64,000 nucleotides of DNA from Reyranella massiliensis 521 (GCA_945860205.1 CAMARK010000003.1:28881-92880); one strand, 5' to 3'; numbered from the stretch's first letter, positions 14,672-25,018 are shown. Translations and numbers: made by a program. The notes: generated by a model not told the origin, from the sequence alone.

Positions 14672-15419
14672 TGAAGCTTGCTTCGTCGGAGGCCAGAAAC
14701 AGCGCGGCGTTGGCGACGTCCCAGCCGGTGCCCATCTTCTTGCCCAACGGCACCTTGGAGTCGCGCTCGGCCTCGACCTCGGCTCGGGTTTTCTTGAAGG
14801 TGCGGGCGCGGGTGTCGACGGCCATCGGTGTGTTCATCAGGCCGGGCAGGATCACGTTGGCGCGGATGCCGTACTCGGCGTTCTGGTAGGCGAGCTGCTC
14901 GGTGAAAGAGACCATCGCGGCCTTGGTCGCCTTGTAGGCGACGTAGGGATAGGTGGTGATCACGGCCATCGAGGAGATGTTGATGATGGCGCCGCTCCTC
15001 TGCGCGCGCATGATCGGGATCACGTGCTTGGCAGCCAGGATGCAGCTTTTCAGGTTGATCGCCACGCAGCGGTCAAACGCTTCCTCGGTGATTTCGAGCA
15101 ACTCGGCATCGCCGCCCGAGAGGCTGACGCCGACGTTGTTGTGCAGGATATCGATGCGGCCCCAGCGGCTGTGCGCGTCGGCCACCATGGCCCTGATCTC
15201 GGCGTCCTTGGTGACGTCGGCCTTGAAGGCCATCGCCGTACCCTGGTTGACGCCGATCATCTCGACCGTCTCCTGGGCCGATTTGAGATTGTGATCCACG
15301 CACAGGACCTTGGCGCCCTCGCGGGCGAAGGTGAGCGCGGTGGCACGTCCGTTGCCCATGCCTTCGCCGGGGCTTTGGCCCGCTCCAACGACGATGGCGA
15401 CGCGATCTTTGAGGCGCAT
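14619..15419 (-). CDS. short-chain dehydrogenase/reductase
   Basis: 266 residues. The cofactor motif is an unusual insertion form (VGAGQSPGEGMGNGRA) in place of TGxxxGxG, a trait shared with the second SDR of this cluster at 15989. NNVG, the catalytic Ser region (INISSMA) and YKATK (Tyr/Lys) are all present. It belongs to the classical NAD(P)-dependent group acting on a hydroxyl/keto pair. Last gene of the minus-strand catabolic operon running from 22077; its start lies one base after the CMD gene's stop. Confidence 0.9.
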   Translation of the reverse strand: MRLKDRVAIVVGAGQSPGEGMGNGRATALTFAREGAKVLCVDHNLKSAQETVEMIGVNQGTAMAFKADVTKDAEIRAMVADAHSRWGRIDILHNNVGVSLSGGDAELLEITEEAFDRCVAINLKSCILAAKHVIPIMRAQRSGAIINISSMAVITTYPYVAYKATKAAMVSFTEQLAYQNAEYGIRANVILPGLMNTPMAVDTRARTFKKTRAEVEAERDSKVPLGKKMGTGWDVANAALFLASDEASFITGVTLPVDGGASVRRG

Positions 15420-15420
15420 G

Positions 15421-15975
15421 TCAGGACACTCCCGGAATCGGATACTGCTTCAGGACTTCTTTGTAGTAGGGCTCGTTGTCCATCTTCATGGTGGCGAGCA
15501 CGCGCACGACCGCGCAGTAGAAGGCGATGGTGAGCACCAGGTCGGTCATGTGCTCGTTGCTGAGGTCCTTCTTGATCTCGGCGAAGGTGGCATCGGACAT
15601 GGCGAGCTCGCGCACCATTTCGCGCGCACCCCTCAGGATCGCCTTGGCCAGCGGTTCGAGCGAGGAGGGCTTGCCCGCGGTCTCGTCCATCAGCGCCTGG
15701 ATGTCGCCGTCGGTGACGCCGAATTCCTTGCCGATCTTCACATGATGGGTGAATTCGTATTCCGACTTCTCCATCCAGCCGACTTGAAGAATGGCGAGTT
15801 CACGCAGGCGCGGATCGAGCGTGCTCTTGTTGCGGATGTAACCGCCGAGACCATGGAAAGCACGCGCCATGCCGGGTGAATTGACGAGCAACCGCGTGAG
15901 ATTGATCGGCCGCTTGAGCAATTCCTTGTGTTCGGGCGGAAGCTGATCGGCGTCGAGATAGGGCAGGCGGGCCAT
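15421..15975 (-). CDS. carboxymuconolactone decarboxylase family protein
   Basis: 184 residues with the CMD/AhpD helical fold: LDPRLRELAILQVGWMEKSEYEFTHHVKIGKEFGV is the core repeat. There is no CxxC pair, so it is not an AhpD-like peroxidase; the EFTHH segment resembles the Glu/His pattern of lactone decarboxylases and related proteins of unknown reaction. It lies between two SDR genes in the catabolic operon, so a role in the same pathway is likely. Confidence 0.87.
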   Translation of the reverse strand: MARLPYLDADQLPPEHKELLKRPINLTRLLVNSPGMARAFHGLGGYIRNKSTLDPRLRELAILQVGWMEKSEYEFTHHVKIGKEFGVTDGDIQALMDETAGKPSSLEPLAKAILRGAREMVRELAMSDATFAEIKKDLSNEHMTDLVLTIAFYCAVVRVLATMKMDNEPYYKEVLKQYPIPGVS

Positions 15976-15988
15976 CTTGTTCGTCTCC

Positions 15989-16804
15989 TCACTGAGCTGC
16001 TGAATCGCGTTCCGGGCCCTGCAGCGTGACGCCGCCGTCGACCACCAGCACCTGGCCGGTGATGTAGCGGGCGTGGTTGCTCATCAGGAAGCGCACGGCA
16101 TGGCCGATGTCCCAGCCGGTGCCCTCGATTTTCAGCACCGAGGCCTTGGCGCGCTGGGCGCGGTTGGCCTCGCTCATGCCGTTGCCGCGATTGACCATCG
16201 GCGTGTACATCGGGCCGGGGCAGATACAGTTGACCCTTATGTGGTCCTTGCCGTGATCGACCGCCATCGCCTGGGTGAGCCCGATCACCGCCGCCTTGGA
16301 GACGGTGTAGGTCGTGAGGCCGCGCGGCCTGAGCGCCGAGATCGACGAGATGTTGACGATCGAGCCGCCCTTGGCGGTCTTGATCATGGCCGGGATCGCA
16401 TGCTTGGACAGCAGGAACATCGTCTCGACGTTGACCTGCATCACGCGCCGGTATTCCTCGGGCTTCTCGTCGACCACGCTGCCGCGGCTGCCGATGCCGA
16501 CATTGTTGTCGAGGAAGTCGAGCCGGCCCCAGCGGTCGACCGCGGCATCGACCAGCCGCTTGCACTCGGCCTCCTTGGTGACGTCGCCGGCATGCGCCGC
16601 CGCGGTGCCGCCCTCGGCCTTGATCATCTCGGCCGTGCGTTCGGCCAACTTGAGGTCGAGGTCGGCCACCAGCACCTTGGTGCCGGCCCGCGCCAGCAGG
16701 ATCGCGGCCGCCCGACCGTTGCCGATCCCGTCGCCCACCGCGCCGCCGCCGCTCAGGATCGCAACCTTGCCGGCCAGGCCAGCGTCGTCTTCGGGACCTT
16801 TCAT
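15989..16804 (-). CDS. short-chain dehydrogenase/reductase
   Basis: 271 residues. Like the SDR at 14619 it has the extended glycine motif SGGGAVGDGIGNGRA. NNVGIGSRG, INISSISAL-type Ser region and YTVSK (Tyr/Lys catalytic pair) are visible, with the C-terminal YITGQVLVVDGG. It probably oxidises a secondary alcohol or reduces a ketone with NAD(P). Being similar to its neighbour two genes away, it may be a diverged paralogue for a sequential or stereo-different step. Confidence 0.9.
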   Translation of the reverse strand: MKGPEDDAGLAGKVAILSGGGAVGDGIGNGRAAAILLARAGTKVLVADLDLKLAERTAEMIKAEGGTAAAHAGDVTKEAECKRLVDAAVDRWGRLDFLDNNVGIGSRGSVVDEKPEEYRRVMQVNVETMFLLSKHAIPAMIKTAKGGSIVNISSISALRPRGLTTYTVSKAAVIGLTQAMAVDHGKDHIRVNCICPGPMYTPMVNRGNGMSEANRAQRAKASVLKIEGTGWDIGHAVRFLMSNHARYITGQVLVVDGGVTLQGPERDSAAQ

Positions 16805-16814
16805 CGTCGTCTCC

Positions 16815-17690
16815 TCATTGCCGATCCCAGTCGATGCGGAAGCTGTCGCCTTGCGGCTTGATGAAGCCCGCGTTGGCGCCGGGGAAGTGGGCAGGGCAGA
16901 GCAGGGCGTTGTTCTCGACGCAATCTTCTAGGAGCTTGCGTCGGCTTTGCGCGGACATCTCCTGGTCCCAGCAAAATTGGCTCGACCAGTCGGGGTGATA
17001 GACTTGAATTGGGTGATGCATGATGTCGCCCGAGAAGCAGGCTTGTTTGCCGCCATCCTTCAGGTTGATGGCGATCGAGCCCGGCGTGTGGCCGGGGTAG
17101 TCTTTTATGGTGAGCAGCGGGTCGGGCTGGTGATCGCTCTCGATCATCACCGCCTTGCCGGCCTCGACGATCGGCAGCACCGAATCGTCGAACGAGCCGT
17201 CGTTGACGCCTTCCTTGGTCTTACGCTCGTTCTCCCAATGCGCGTACTCGCGCTTGGCGAAGAGATAGCGCGCATTGGGGAAAGTCGGCACCCAGCGGCC
17301 GTCGACGAGCTGGGTGTTCCAGCCGACATGATCAACGTGCAGATGCGTGCACATTACGAAGTCGACCGATTCGGGCGGGCAACCGCAGGCGCGAAGCCGG
17401 TTGAGAAACGGCGTGTCGAGCTTGTTCCAGGCCGCGTTGTGCCGCTGCTTGTCGTTGCCGAGGCAGGTGTCGATCAGGATGGTGTGCTTGTCGGTCTTCA
17501 CCACCCAGGTGTGCACCGAGCCGACCAGGCGGTCGGAGCCGGCCTCGACATGGTCGGGCACCATCCAGCCCTTCTGGGCGTCGAAGGCCTGCTGGTCGAA
17601 GCGGGGGAACATCCGGTTGGGCCTAAAACCTGCGGCGCAGAGCTCCTCGACCTTCTCGATCGTGGCGCCACCGATTTTGCGAACCGTCAT
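16815..17690 (-). CDS. metallo-beta-lactamase fold hydrolase
   Basis: 291 residues. THLHVDHVGW is the zinc-binding HxHxDH motif (~112-121), followed by DYPGHTPGSIAINL with the next His and FSGDIMHHP with the bridging Asp. The N-terminal extension GFRPNRMFPRFD and the CWDQEMSAQSRRKLLED segment are typical of a subgroup of alphaproteobacterial MBL hydrolases seen in degradation clusters. Likely hydrolyses a lactone or thioester; the substrate is unknown. Confidence 0.9.
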   Translation of the reverse strand: MTVRKIGGATIEKVEELCAAGFRPNRMFPRFDQQAFDAQKGWMVPDHVEAGSDRLVGSVHTWVVKTDKHTILIDTCLGNDKQRHNAAWNKLDTPFLNRLRACGCPPESVDFVMCTHLHVDHVGWNTQLVDGRWVPTFPNARYLFAKREYAHWENERKTKEGVNDGSFDDSVLPIVEAGKAVMIESDHQPDPLLTIKDYPGHTPGSIAINLKDGGKQACFSGDIMHHPIQVYHPDWSSQFCWDQEMSAQSRRKLLEDCVENNALLCPAHFPGANAGFIKPQGDSFRIDWDRQ

Positions 17691-17701
17691 GGCGCTTGCC
17701 C

Positions 17702-18814
<1,113 letters not shown>

Positions 18815-18872
18815 GCGAACCTTCCCCCGACTTCCAGAAGCGGGGAGCCTAGTGCAGGGAAGCCGCCTCAGT

Positions 18873-19853
18873 CTATGCCGCGGCGGTCCCGGCCAGGGCG
18901 CGTGCCATTTCAGACTTCGCCTCGCGATACTGCTGGATCAGGCGGCGGCAGAGGTCGGCGGCGGCGGGAATGTCCTCGATGTTCCCGACGCCGTGGCCCG
19001 CCGTATAGATGTCCTTCCAGCGCTTCTTGTTCTCGGCTGCGGCCACGATTTTGCTGGGGAGAGTCGTGCGCAGTACGTCGAGGTCGATGCCGGCCGCCAG
19101 CAGGCTGGGCGTCAGCCAGTTGGCCGGCGCGCCGTCGATCGAGGCGGTGAGGAAGACGTCGGTCGCGCGCGTCTTCAGGATCATGTCCTTGTGCGCGGCG
19201 GCCGCCATCGCCTCCCGGGTGGCGATGAAGCGCGTGCCGATATAGGCGACGTCGGCGCCCATCGCCTCGGCCGCCAGCACGTCGCGGCCGGTGGTCTGGC
19301 CGCCGGCCAGCACGATGGCGAAGTGATCGCCGAGCTGGCGCACCTCATTCATGAGGGCAAAGGGATTGATGGTGCCGGTATGGCCGCCGGCGCCGCCGGC
19401 CACGGCGATCACGCCATCGACGCCGGCCTCCAGCGCCTTCTCGGCGTGACGATGGTTGGCGATATCGTGCAGCGCCACGGCGCCCCAGCTGTGGATCCGC
19501 TTGATGGCGTCGCCCGGCGCGCCCTTGGAGGTCAGCACCACCGGCACCTTGTACTTCTCGACCAGCTCGAGATCGCCCAGGTAGCGCGGGTTGGAGGCGT
19601 GCACGACCAGGTTCACCGCCCACGGCGCGGGCTTCTTGCCTGAGTCTTCCAGCCGCTTCATGCCCTCCTGCATCTCGTCGAGCCAGGCCTGGAATTCCTC
19701 GCGGCTCCTCGTGCCATGGGCGGGGAAGCTGCCCATCAGCCCCTCGGCGCAGCAGGCCAGGGTGAGTGCGGGGTTGGACACCAGGAACATCGGCGCGGCG
19801 ATGGCAGGGATCGCCATGCGCTCCATCAGCTTCTTCACCTCGGCGCGCGCCAT
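18873..19853 (-). CDS. nitronate monooxygenase family protein (FMN TIM barrel)
   Basis: 326 residues of the 2-nitropropane dioxygenase-like fold: N-terminal APMFLVSNPALTLACCAEGLMGSFPA, AGGAGGHTG phosphate-binding loop and GGQTTGRDVLAAEAMGADVAYIGTRF. Members use FMN either to oxidise nitronates or, in catabolic clusters, to act as enoyl reductase-like or quinone reductases. Its start is three bases from the stop of the upstream CoA transferase, so it is co-transcribed. Confidence 0.9.
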   Translation of the reverse strand: MARAEVKKLMERMAIPAIAAPMFLVSNPALTLACCAEGLMGSFPAHGTRSREEFQAWLDEMQEGMKRLEDSGKKPAPWAVNLVVHASNPRYLGDLELVEKYKVPVVLTSKGAPGDAIKRIHSWGAVALHDIANHRHAEKALEAGVDGVIAVAGGAGGHTGTINPFALMNEVRQLGDHFAIVLAGGQTTGRDVLAAEAMGADVAYIGTRFIATREAMAAAAHKDMILKTRATDVFLTASIDGAPANWLTPSLLAAGIDLDVLRTTLPSKIVAAAENKKRWKDIYTAGHGVGNIEDIPAAADLCRRLIQQYREAKSEMARALAGTAAA

Positions 19854-19855
19854 GC

Positions 19856-20977
19856 TCAGACCTCTCCCACCGTGGGCGTCGTCGACGTGACGCCGGTATC
19901 GGCCAGTTTCTTCAATTGAGCGTCGTCGTAGCCCAGCAGCTCGCGCAGCACCTCGTCGGTGTGCTGGCCGAGATCGGGACCGGGCCGCTCGATGCTGATG
20001 CCCTTGCCATCGAGGCGATAGGGCAGACCCTTCACCAGGCCGCCGCGCTCGTCGCGGACCAGCGTGACGCCTTGCAGCTTCGTATCGCGCAGCAGGTCGG
20101 CACCATCGTTACAGGGCGCAGCGGCGATACCGCGCGCCAGCAGCGCGGCAACCGCGTCGGCACTGTCGCGGCCAGCACAGAACGCGTCGATAGCCGGATC
20201 CGGCGCGTCGAGCGTGACCGCGATCCAGCGTCCATCCTTGCAGCGATGGGCGTCCTGCTGGGCGACGCCTTCTTCCCTATTGCCGCGCCTTCCGCTGGCG
20301 CGCGCCGGATCGGCCGAGGCTGCCACGATTTCCTCGCCCAGCGTGAAGGACGCGACCTCGCGCTGCGAGAAGTCGAGGAACGCACCCTTGCCGGTGCGAC
20401 GCGCTTCCATGATGGCGGCGATCACGATGCCCGTGGCGAACAGCGACACGATCTGGTCGGGATAGTTCACGTCCATGCCGGAAATGCGCGGCTCCTCGCC
20501 CTCGTAGCCGGTAAGGGACGCGATGCCCGAGGTGGCGTCCAGCGTGCTGCCAAACGAAACGTTCATGCGCTCCGGCCCAGTGTCGCCCTGACTCGAAATG
20601 GCGGCGAAGACGAGACGCGGATTGATCGCGCTCAGATCCTTGTAGCCGAGCGCGGCGCGGTCGAGCACGCCGCGGCGGAAATTCTCGACGACGATATCGC
20701 AGTGAGCTGCGAGCTCGCGAATGACGCGCTGACCCTCGGGCGCCTTGAGGTTGAGCGCGAGCCCGCGCTTGTTGCGGTTGGTGAAGCGGAACTGCGGCGA
20801 GCGGTTCCACCAGCCTTTCTCGTTGTCGGGCTTGCCGACGACGCGGAAGGGATCGAGGTAGGCCCCGGACTCGATCTTGATCACGTCGGCGCCGAGGTCG
20901 GCCAGCATGGCCGAGGTGTTGGCGCCGGCCGTCAGCAGGCCGAAATCGAGGACGCGCACGCCGGCGAGCGCTTTCAT
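19856..20977 (-). CDS. CaiB/BaiF class III CoA transferase
   Basis: 373 residues from ATG 20977 (the longer track frame upstream is a shadow of the next gene). The ATG overlaps the upstream gene's TGA as ATGA. Family blocks MLADLGADVIKIESG, NRNKRGLALNLKAPEG and VVENFRRGVLDRAALGY are clear. At the position of the catalytic Asp the sequence is SQREVAS, i.e. Glu. It may work with the adjacent, more diverged homologue. Confidence 0.9.
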   Translation of the reverse strand: MKALAGVRVLDFGLLTAGANTSAMLADLGADVIKIESGAYLDPFRVVGKPDNEKGWWNRSPQFRFTNRNKRGLALNLKAPEGQRVIRELAAHCDIVVENFRRGVLDRAALGYKDLSAINPRLVFAAISSQGDTGPERMNVSFGSTLDATSGIASLTGYEGEEPRISGMDVNYPDQIVSLFATGIVIAAIMEARRTGKGAFLDFSQREVASFTLGEEIVAASADPARASGRRGNREEGVAQQDAHRCKDGRWIAVTLDAPDPAIDAFCAGRDSADAVAALLARGIAAAPCNDGADLLRDTKLQGVTLVRDERGGLVKGLPYRLDGKGISIERPGPDLGQHTDEVLRELLGYDDAQLKKLADTGVTSTTPTVGEV

Positions 20978-22077
20978 GCCGCCAGCTCCGGGGCGGGCCG
21001 GGGGGCGAAGGAGCGGCCGTTCCATTGGACGGGGAGCTGCGGCAAGCGGAGTGAGCCGAGCTTGGGATGCGCCATCTCGGTCAGGAACCCGCGCGAAACA
21101 TATTGTTCGGTCTGCAGCAGTTCGGCCGGCGAGAAGATCGGGCCGAAGGGGACTCCCTTGGCCTGCGCCGTCTTCTGGATCTCGGCGCGGGTCTTGTCGG
21201 CGAACCACGGCGTGATGATCTCGTAGAGCCGGGTGATGTTCTGGCGGCGGCCGGCGCGGGTGTTGAACATCGGGTTGGCGAGGCGGGGATCGCCGATCAG
21301 GGCGCGCGTCGCCGGCCATTGCGTGACGGTGTAGACCACGGCCACGTGGCCATCGCGGCAGGGCACGATCTGGAACTCCGAGTTTTTGCCCTCGCGACCG
21401 GGCGAGGTGCCGCCGGCATCTGCGCCGGAGGCCGCCTTCCAATTCACCCATTGCATCACTTCGGCCAGTGACACGCGGACGGCGGGTGCCGTCTGGCCGG
21501 CATCGCGGGCGGCCAGCGCTGCCGAAAGCCCGGTGAAGGCGGTGAGGCCCGCGGCGTAGGAAGCCTGATGGCCGCCCAGACGCAGCGGCTTGCGTTCGGG
21601 TTCGCCCACCATGTGCAGCAGCCCGCCCAGCGCCAGGATCGCGAATTCGCTGACGGGCCGGGTGGCGGCATTCATCTCGGCTGGAAACGCCGCGATCTCG
21701 ATCGGCGTCGCGTGCGAGGCGCGCAGCAAGGGCGCCGAGGTGGCGGGTTCCTCGAACAGCACGGCGTCGGCCTTGTTCAGCAGGCCGGCCAATGCGTTTC
21801 GCCCGGACTCGCTCACGAGGTCGAGCACCAGCGAGCGCTTGGAAGTGTTGAGGAACTGGAAGAGCGCGCTTTCGCCCTGCAGCAGAAACGGCGGCGCGCG
21901 CCGCACCGGATCGCCGCCAAGTGGTTCGATCTTGAGCACATCGGCGCCGAGATCGGCCGCGATCTTGGCGGCGAGCGACGTCGCCAGACGCAGGCAGAGC
22001 GGCACGTTGGCGTCGTTCACCTCGACGATCGTGAAGCGGGCCAACGGCAGGGAGGTATCGTCACTCATCTTCTGCAT
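20974..22077 (-). CDS. CaiB/BaiF-like CoA transferase, diverged
   Basis: 367 residues from ATG 22077 (ATG 22068 is equally possible; the track start 22134 would run into the divergent gene). LAAKIAADLGADVLKIEPLGGDPVRRAPP and LNTSKRSLVLDLVSESG identify the family; the catalytic-Asp position is Glu (SLAEVMQW). The N-terminal region is shorter and more diverged than its partner. First gene of the minus-strand catabolic operon, divergent from the LLM monooxygenase with only about 40 bases between starts. Confidence 0.85.
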   Translation of the reverse strand: MQKMSDDTSLPLARFTIVEVNDANVPLCLRLATSLAAKIAADLGADVLKIEPLGGDPVRRAPPFLLQGESALFQFLNTSKRSLVLDLVSESGRNALAGLLNKADAVLFEEPATSAPLLRASHATPIEIAAFPAEMNAATRPVSEFAILALGGLLHMVGEPERKPLRLGGHQASYAAGLTAFTGLSAALAARDAGQTAPAVRVSLAEVMQWVNWKAASGADAGGTSPGREGKNSEFQIVPCRDGHVAVVYTVTQWPATRALIGDPRLANPMFNTRAGRRQNITRLYEIITPWFADKTRAEIQKTAQAKGVPFGPIFSPAELLQTEQYVSRGFLTEMAHPKLGSLRLPQLPVQWNGRSFAPRPAPELAA

Positions 22078-22117
22078 ATCGTGGCGTGTGCTACTGTCGC
22101 GGTCTACGGAGGACTTG

Positions 22118-23332
22118 ATGGCACAGACCGGCAATCACAAGGGACTCACATTCGGCATCTTCCTGGCGCCGTTCCATCGCGTCGGTGAGAATCCGACGCT
22201 CGGCATGGCACGCGACATGGAGCTGATCGAATGGATCGACGAGCTAGGCTACGACGAGGCCTGGATCGGTGAGCACCATTCCGCCGGCTGGGAGACCATC
22301 GCCTCGCCGGAAGTCTTCATCGGCGCCGCCATCGAGCGTACGCGCTACATCCGCCTCGGCTCCGGCGTGACCAGCCTGCCGTATCACCATCCGCTGATGG
22401 TGGCGAACCGCTTCGTGCAGCTCGACCATATGTCCCGTGGACGGACGATGCTGGGTTGCGGTCCCGGCGCACTGCCGTCCGACGCCTACATGATGGGCAT
22501 CGAGCCCTCGACCCAGCGGCCGCGCATGGAAGAGGCGCTGGCCGCCATCATGGCGCTGCTCAAATGCGAAGAGCCGGTCACCATGAAGACCGACTGGTTC
22601 GAGCTGAAAGAGGCGCGCCTGCATCTGGCGCCCTACAGCTATCCGCATTTCCCGATCGCCTGCGCCAGCACCATCACGCCCTCGGGCATGATCGCCGCCG
22701 GCAAGCATGGCCTCGGTGTGTTGTCGATCGGCGCCGGCATCCCGGGCGGGCCGGAGATGCTGGGCAAGCAGTGGGGAATCTACGAGGAGACCGCGGCCAA
22801 GCACGGCCACACGGCCGACCGTTCCAAATGGCGTGTCGTGGTGAATGCGCACGTGGCTGATGACGACGAGCAGGCGCTGCGCGAGGTCCATGCCGGCGAA
22901 CGTAACGAGACCGTGACCTATTTCGAGGACACCTTGGGCCGCCCGCCTGGCCGCGCCGACGATCCGCTGCGTGACGGCGTGAAGATGGGCACGACGCTTG
23001 TGGGTAATCCCGACACCGTGGCCAAAGGTATCGAGCGGCTCCTGGGCTACTCCAACGGCGGCTTCGGCGGCGTGCTGTTCCGTGCCCACGAATGGGCGAG
23101 CCGCGAAAGCACCCTCCGCTCCTACGAGCTGTTTGCGCGTTATGTGATGCCGCGCTTCCAGGGCTCGCTCGACACGATCGTCAACTCGAACCAGTGGGCC
23201 AAAGATAATCGCAAGGGCATCTTCGGGCCCAACGTGGCCGCCGTTAAGAAGGCCTTCACCGACGCCGGTCGCGAGGCGCCCGACGAGTTCCGTGCCCGCA
23301 CGCCGGGCGCACGAGATGTCGCCAACGACTGA
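22118..23332 (+). CDS. LLM class flavin-dependent monooxygenase
   Basis: 404 residues from ATG 22118, with GGAGGA four bases upstream; the track start at 21590 is an antisense extension. The luciferase-like fold is shown by ELGYDEAWIGEHHSAGWE (~40-57), YIRLGSGVTSLPYHHPLMVANR and SRGRTMLGCGPGALPSDAYMMG. These enzymes use reduced FMN and oxygen to hydroxylate or cleave substrates and need a reductase partner. It heads the plus-strand arm of the divergent catabolic cluster. Confidence 0.9.
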   Translation: MAQTGNHKGLTFGIFLAPFHRVGENPTLGMARDMELIEWIDELGYDEAWIGEHHSAGWETIASPEVFIGAAIERTRYIRLGSGVTSLPYHHPLMVANRFVQLDHMSRGRTMLGCGPGALPSDAYMMGIEPSTQRPRMEEALAAIMALLKCEEPVTMKTDWFELKEARLHLAPYSYPHFPIACASTITPSGMIAAGKHGLGVLSIGAGIPGGPEMLGKQWGIYEETAAKHGHTADRSKWRVVVNAHVADDDEQALREVHAGERNETVTYFEDTLGRPPGRADDPLRDGVKMGTTLVGNPDTVAKGIERLLGYSNGGFGGVLFRAHEWASRESTLRSYELFARYVMPRFQGSLDTIVNSNQWAKDNRKGIFGPNVAAVKKAFTDAGREAPDEFRARTPGARDVAND

Positions 23333-23446
23333 GGGCGGGGACTAGAACCGCTGGCATCGTTTTTCGCAGCGAAAGAGCGGACTTTCCTGTGAGGCCCCGA
23401 TCCCCCAACATGTGCACCGCACAATGACCAGGGGGATGGCTCACCG
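23333..23446. other. short intergenic region
   Basis: 114 bases between the LLM gene and the thiolase homologue. It includes CATCGTTTTTCGCAGCGAAAGA and GGGGGATGG, the latter serving as ribosome-binding region for the next gene. No clear terminator, so the three plus-strand genes could be one transcript. Confidence 0.3.
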
Positions 23447-24619
23447 ATGAGCATCAAGGGCAAAGCCTACATTGCGGGTATCTACGAGCATCCGACGCGG
23501 CTCGCGAAGGATATCTCGCTGGCGCAAATCCACGCCCAGTGCGCCAAGGGTGCGCTCGAGGACGCCGGCCTCACCAAGGACGATGTCGACGGCTATTTCT
23601 GTGCCGGCGACGCGCCCGGCCTCGGGCCGATGTCGATGGTCGAGTACATGGGGCTGAAGCCGCGCCATGTCGATTCGACCGACACCGGCGGCTCCTCCTA
23701 CGTGCTACATGTCGGCCACGCGGCCGAGGCGATTGCCGCCGGCAAGTGCAAGGTGGCGCTGATCACCTTGGCCGGCCGGCCGCGCGCCGAAGGCATGGCG
23801 ACCGGCACGGTGCCGCGTTCGCGCGGCGGCACGCCGACGCCGGACGAGCCGTTCGAATTCCCCTATGGGCCGACGGTGGTGAACATGTACGCCATGTGCG
23901 CCATGCGCCACATGTACGAGTTCGGCACGACGGCCGAGCAGCTCGCCTGGATCAAGGTCGCGGCCTCGCACCATGCCCAGCACAATCCGCACGCGCTGCT
24001 GCGCGACGTGGTGACGGTCGAGGAGGTGGTGAATTCGCCGATGATCTCCGATCCGCTGCACCGGTTGGACTGCTGCGTCATTACCGACGGCGGCGGCGCG
24101 ATCGTGGTCGTGGCGCCGGAGATCGCAGCCAAGCTCAAGCGGCCCAAGGTCAAGCTGATCGGCGCCGGGGAGTTCGTGAAGACCCAGATGGGCGGCAAGG
24201 TCGATCTCACCTATTCGGGTGCGCGCGTCAGCGGTGCCGCTGCCTTCGCCGAAGCGGGCGTAAAACCCGCCGACATCAAGTACGCCTCGATCTACGACAG
24301 CTTCACCATCACGGTGCTGATGCAGCTTGAAGACCTCGGCTTCTGCGAGAAGGGCAAGGGCGGCGCCTTCGTGGCCGACGGCAACCTGATCGCAGGCACC
24401 GGCAAGCTGCCGTTCAACACCGACGGCGGCGGCCTCTGCAGCAACCATCCCGGCAATCGCGGCGGCCTTACCAAGGTGCTGGAAGCAGTCCGACAGTTGC
24501 GCGGCGAGGCCCATCCCGCGGTGCAGGTGAAGAACTGCAATCTCGCCGTCGCGCACGGCACGGGCGGCTCGCTCGGCCTGCGCCACGGCAGCGCCACCGT
24601 CATTCTGGAGAGGGAGTAG
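23447..24619 (+). CDS. thiolase-fold protein, Ltp2-like (no nucleophilic Cys at usual site)
   Basis: 390 residues. Overall thiolase/SCP-x layout is seen in LAQIHAQCAKGALEDAGLTKDDVDGYF and SNHPGNRGGLTKVLEAVRQLRGEAHP. At the place where thiolases carry their active Cys the sequence is TDTGGSSYVLHVGHAAEAI, without Cys. IYDSFTITVLMQLEDLGFCEKGKGG strongly resembles steroid side-chain aldolases of the Ltp2 type, which also lack that Cys and need a DUF35 partner; such a partner is the next gene. A retro-aldol C-C cleavage on an acyl-CoA is therefore more likely than thiolysis (inference). Confidence 0.85.
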   Translation: MSIKGKAYIAGIYEHPTRLAKDISLAQIHAQCAKGALEDAGLTKDDVDGYFCAGDAPGLGPMSMVEYMGLKPRHVDSTDTGGSSYVLHVGHAAEAIAAGKCKVALITLAGRPRAEGMATGTVPRSRGGTPTPDEPFEFPYGPTVVNMYAMCAMRHMYEFGTTAEQLAWIKVAASHHAQHNPHALLRDVVTVEEVVNSPMISDPLHRLDCCVITDGGGAIVVVAPEIAAKLKRPKVKLIGAGEFVKTQMGGKVDLTYSGARVSGAAAFAEAGVKPADIKYASIYDSFTITVLMQLEDLGFCEKGKGGAFVADGNLIAGTGKLPFNTDGGGLCSNHPGNRGGLTKVLEAVRQLRGEAHPAVQVKNCNLAVAHGTGGSLGLRHGSATVILERE

Positions 24620-24622
24620 ATC

Positions 24623-25018
24623 ATGGCCGATACCAAAGAGCGCAAGCTGCCGGCGCCGGCGGTTAGCCAGGAGACGCAGGCCTATTGGGATGCCGCCGCC
24701 AAGGGCAAGCTGCTGGTGCGCAAGTGCACGAGCTGCAACCAGGCGCATCACTACCCGCGCACGATCTGCCCGTTCTGCTTCAGCGACAAGACGGAGTGGA
24801 TTGAGGCTTCGGGCAAGGGCACGCTCTATTCCTACAGCGTCATGCGCCGCGCTCCGGTGCCCTACGCCATGGCCTATGTGACCCTGGCCGAGGGCCCGCG
24901 CATGGTGACCAACATTGTCGATTGCGACTTCGACAAGTTGAAGTGCGAGCAGGCGGTGAAGCTGGTGTTCAAGCCGACCGACGGCGGCCCGCCGCTGCCG
25001 ATGTTCACGCCGGCCTAA
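24623..25018 (+). CDS. Zn-ribbon OB-fold (DUF35) protein
   Basis: 131 residues, three bases after the thiolase homologue. A rubredoxin-like zinc ribbon (CTSCNQAHHYPRTICPFC) near residues 35-52 is followed by an OB fold (GTLYSYSVMRRAP, VTLAEGPRMVTNIVDCD). DUF35 proteins bind acyl-CoA and form complexes with thiolase-like partners, for example ChsH2 with Ltp2 or HMG-CoA synthase/thiolase assemblies. The stop overlaps the convergent hydroxylase's stop by four bases. Confidence 0.92.
   Translation: MADTKERKLPAPAVSQETQAYWDAAAKGKLLVRKCTSCNQAHHYPRTICPFCFSDKTEWIEASGKGTLYSYSVMRRAPVPYAMAYVTLAEGPRMVTNIVDCDFDKLKCEQAVKLVFKPTDGGPPLPMFTPA

Noticed and set aside
19856-21451. 531-aa single protein (fusion) at the CoA transferase locus
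   Set aside because: The first ~157 residues are out-of-frame translation of the neighbouring CoA transferase; the real gene starts at ATG 20977.
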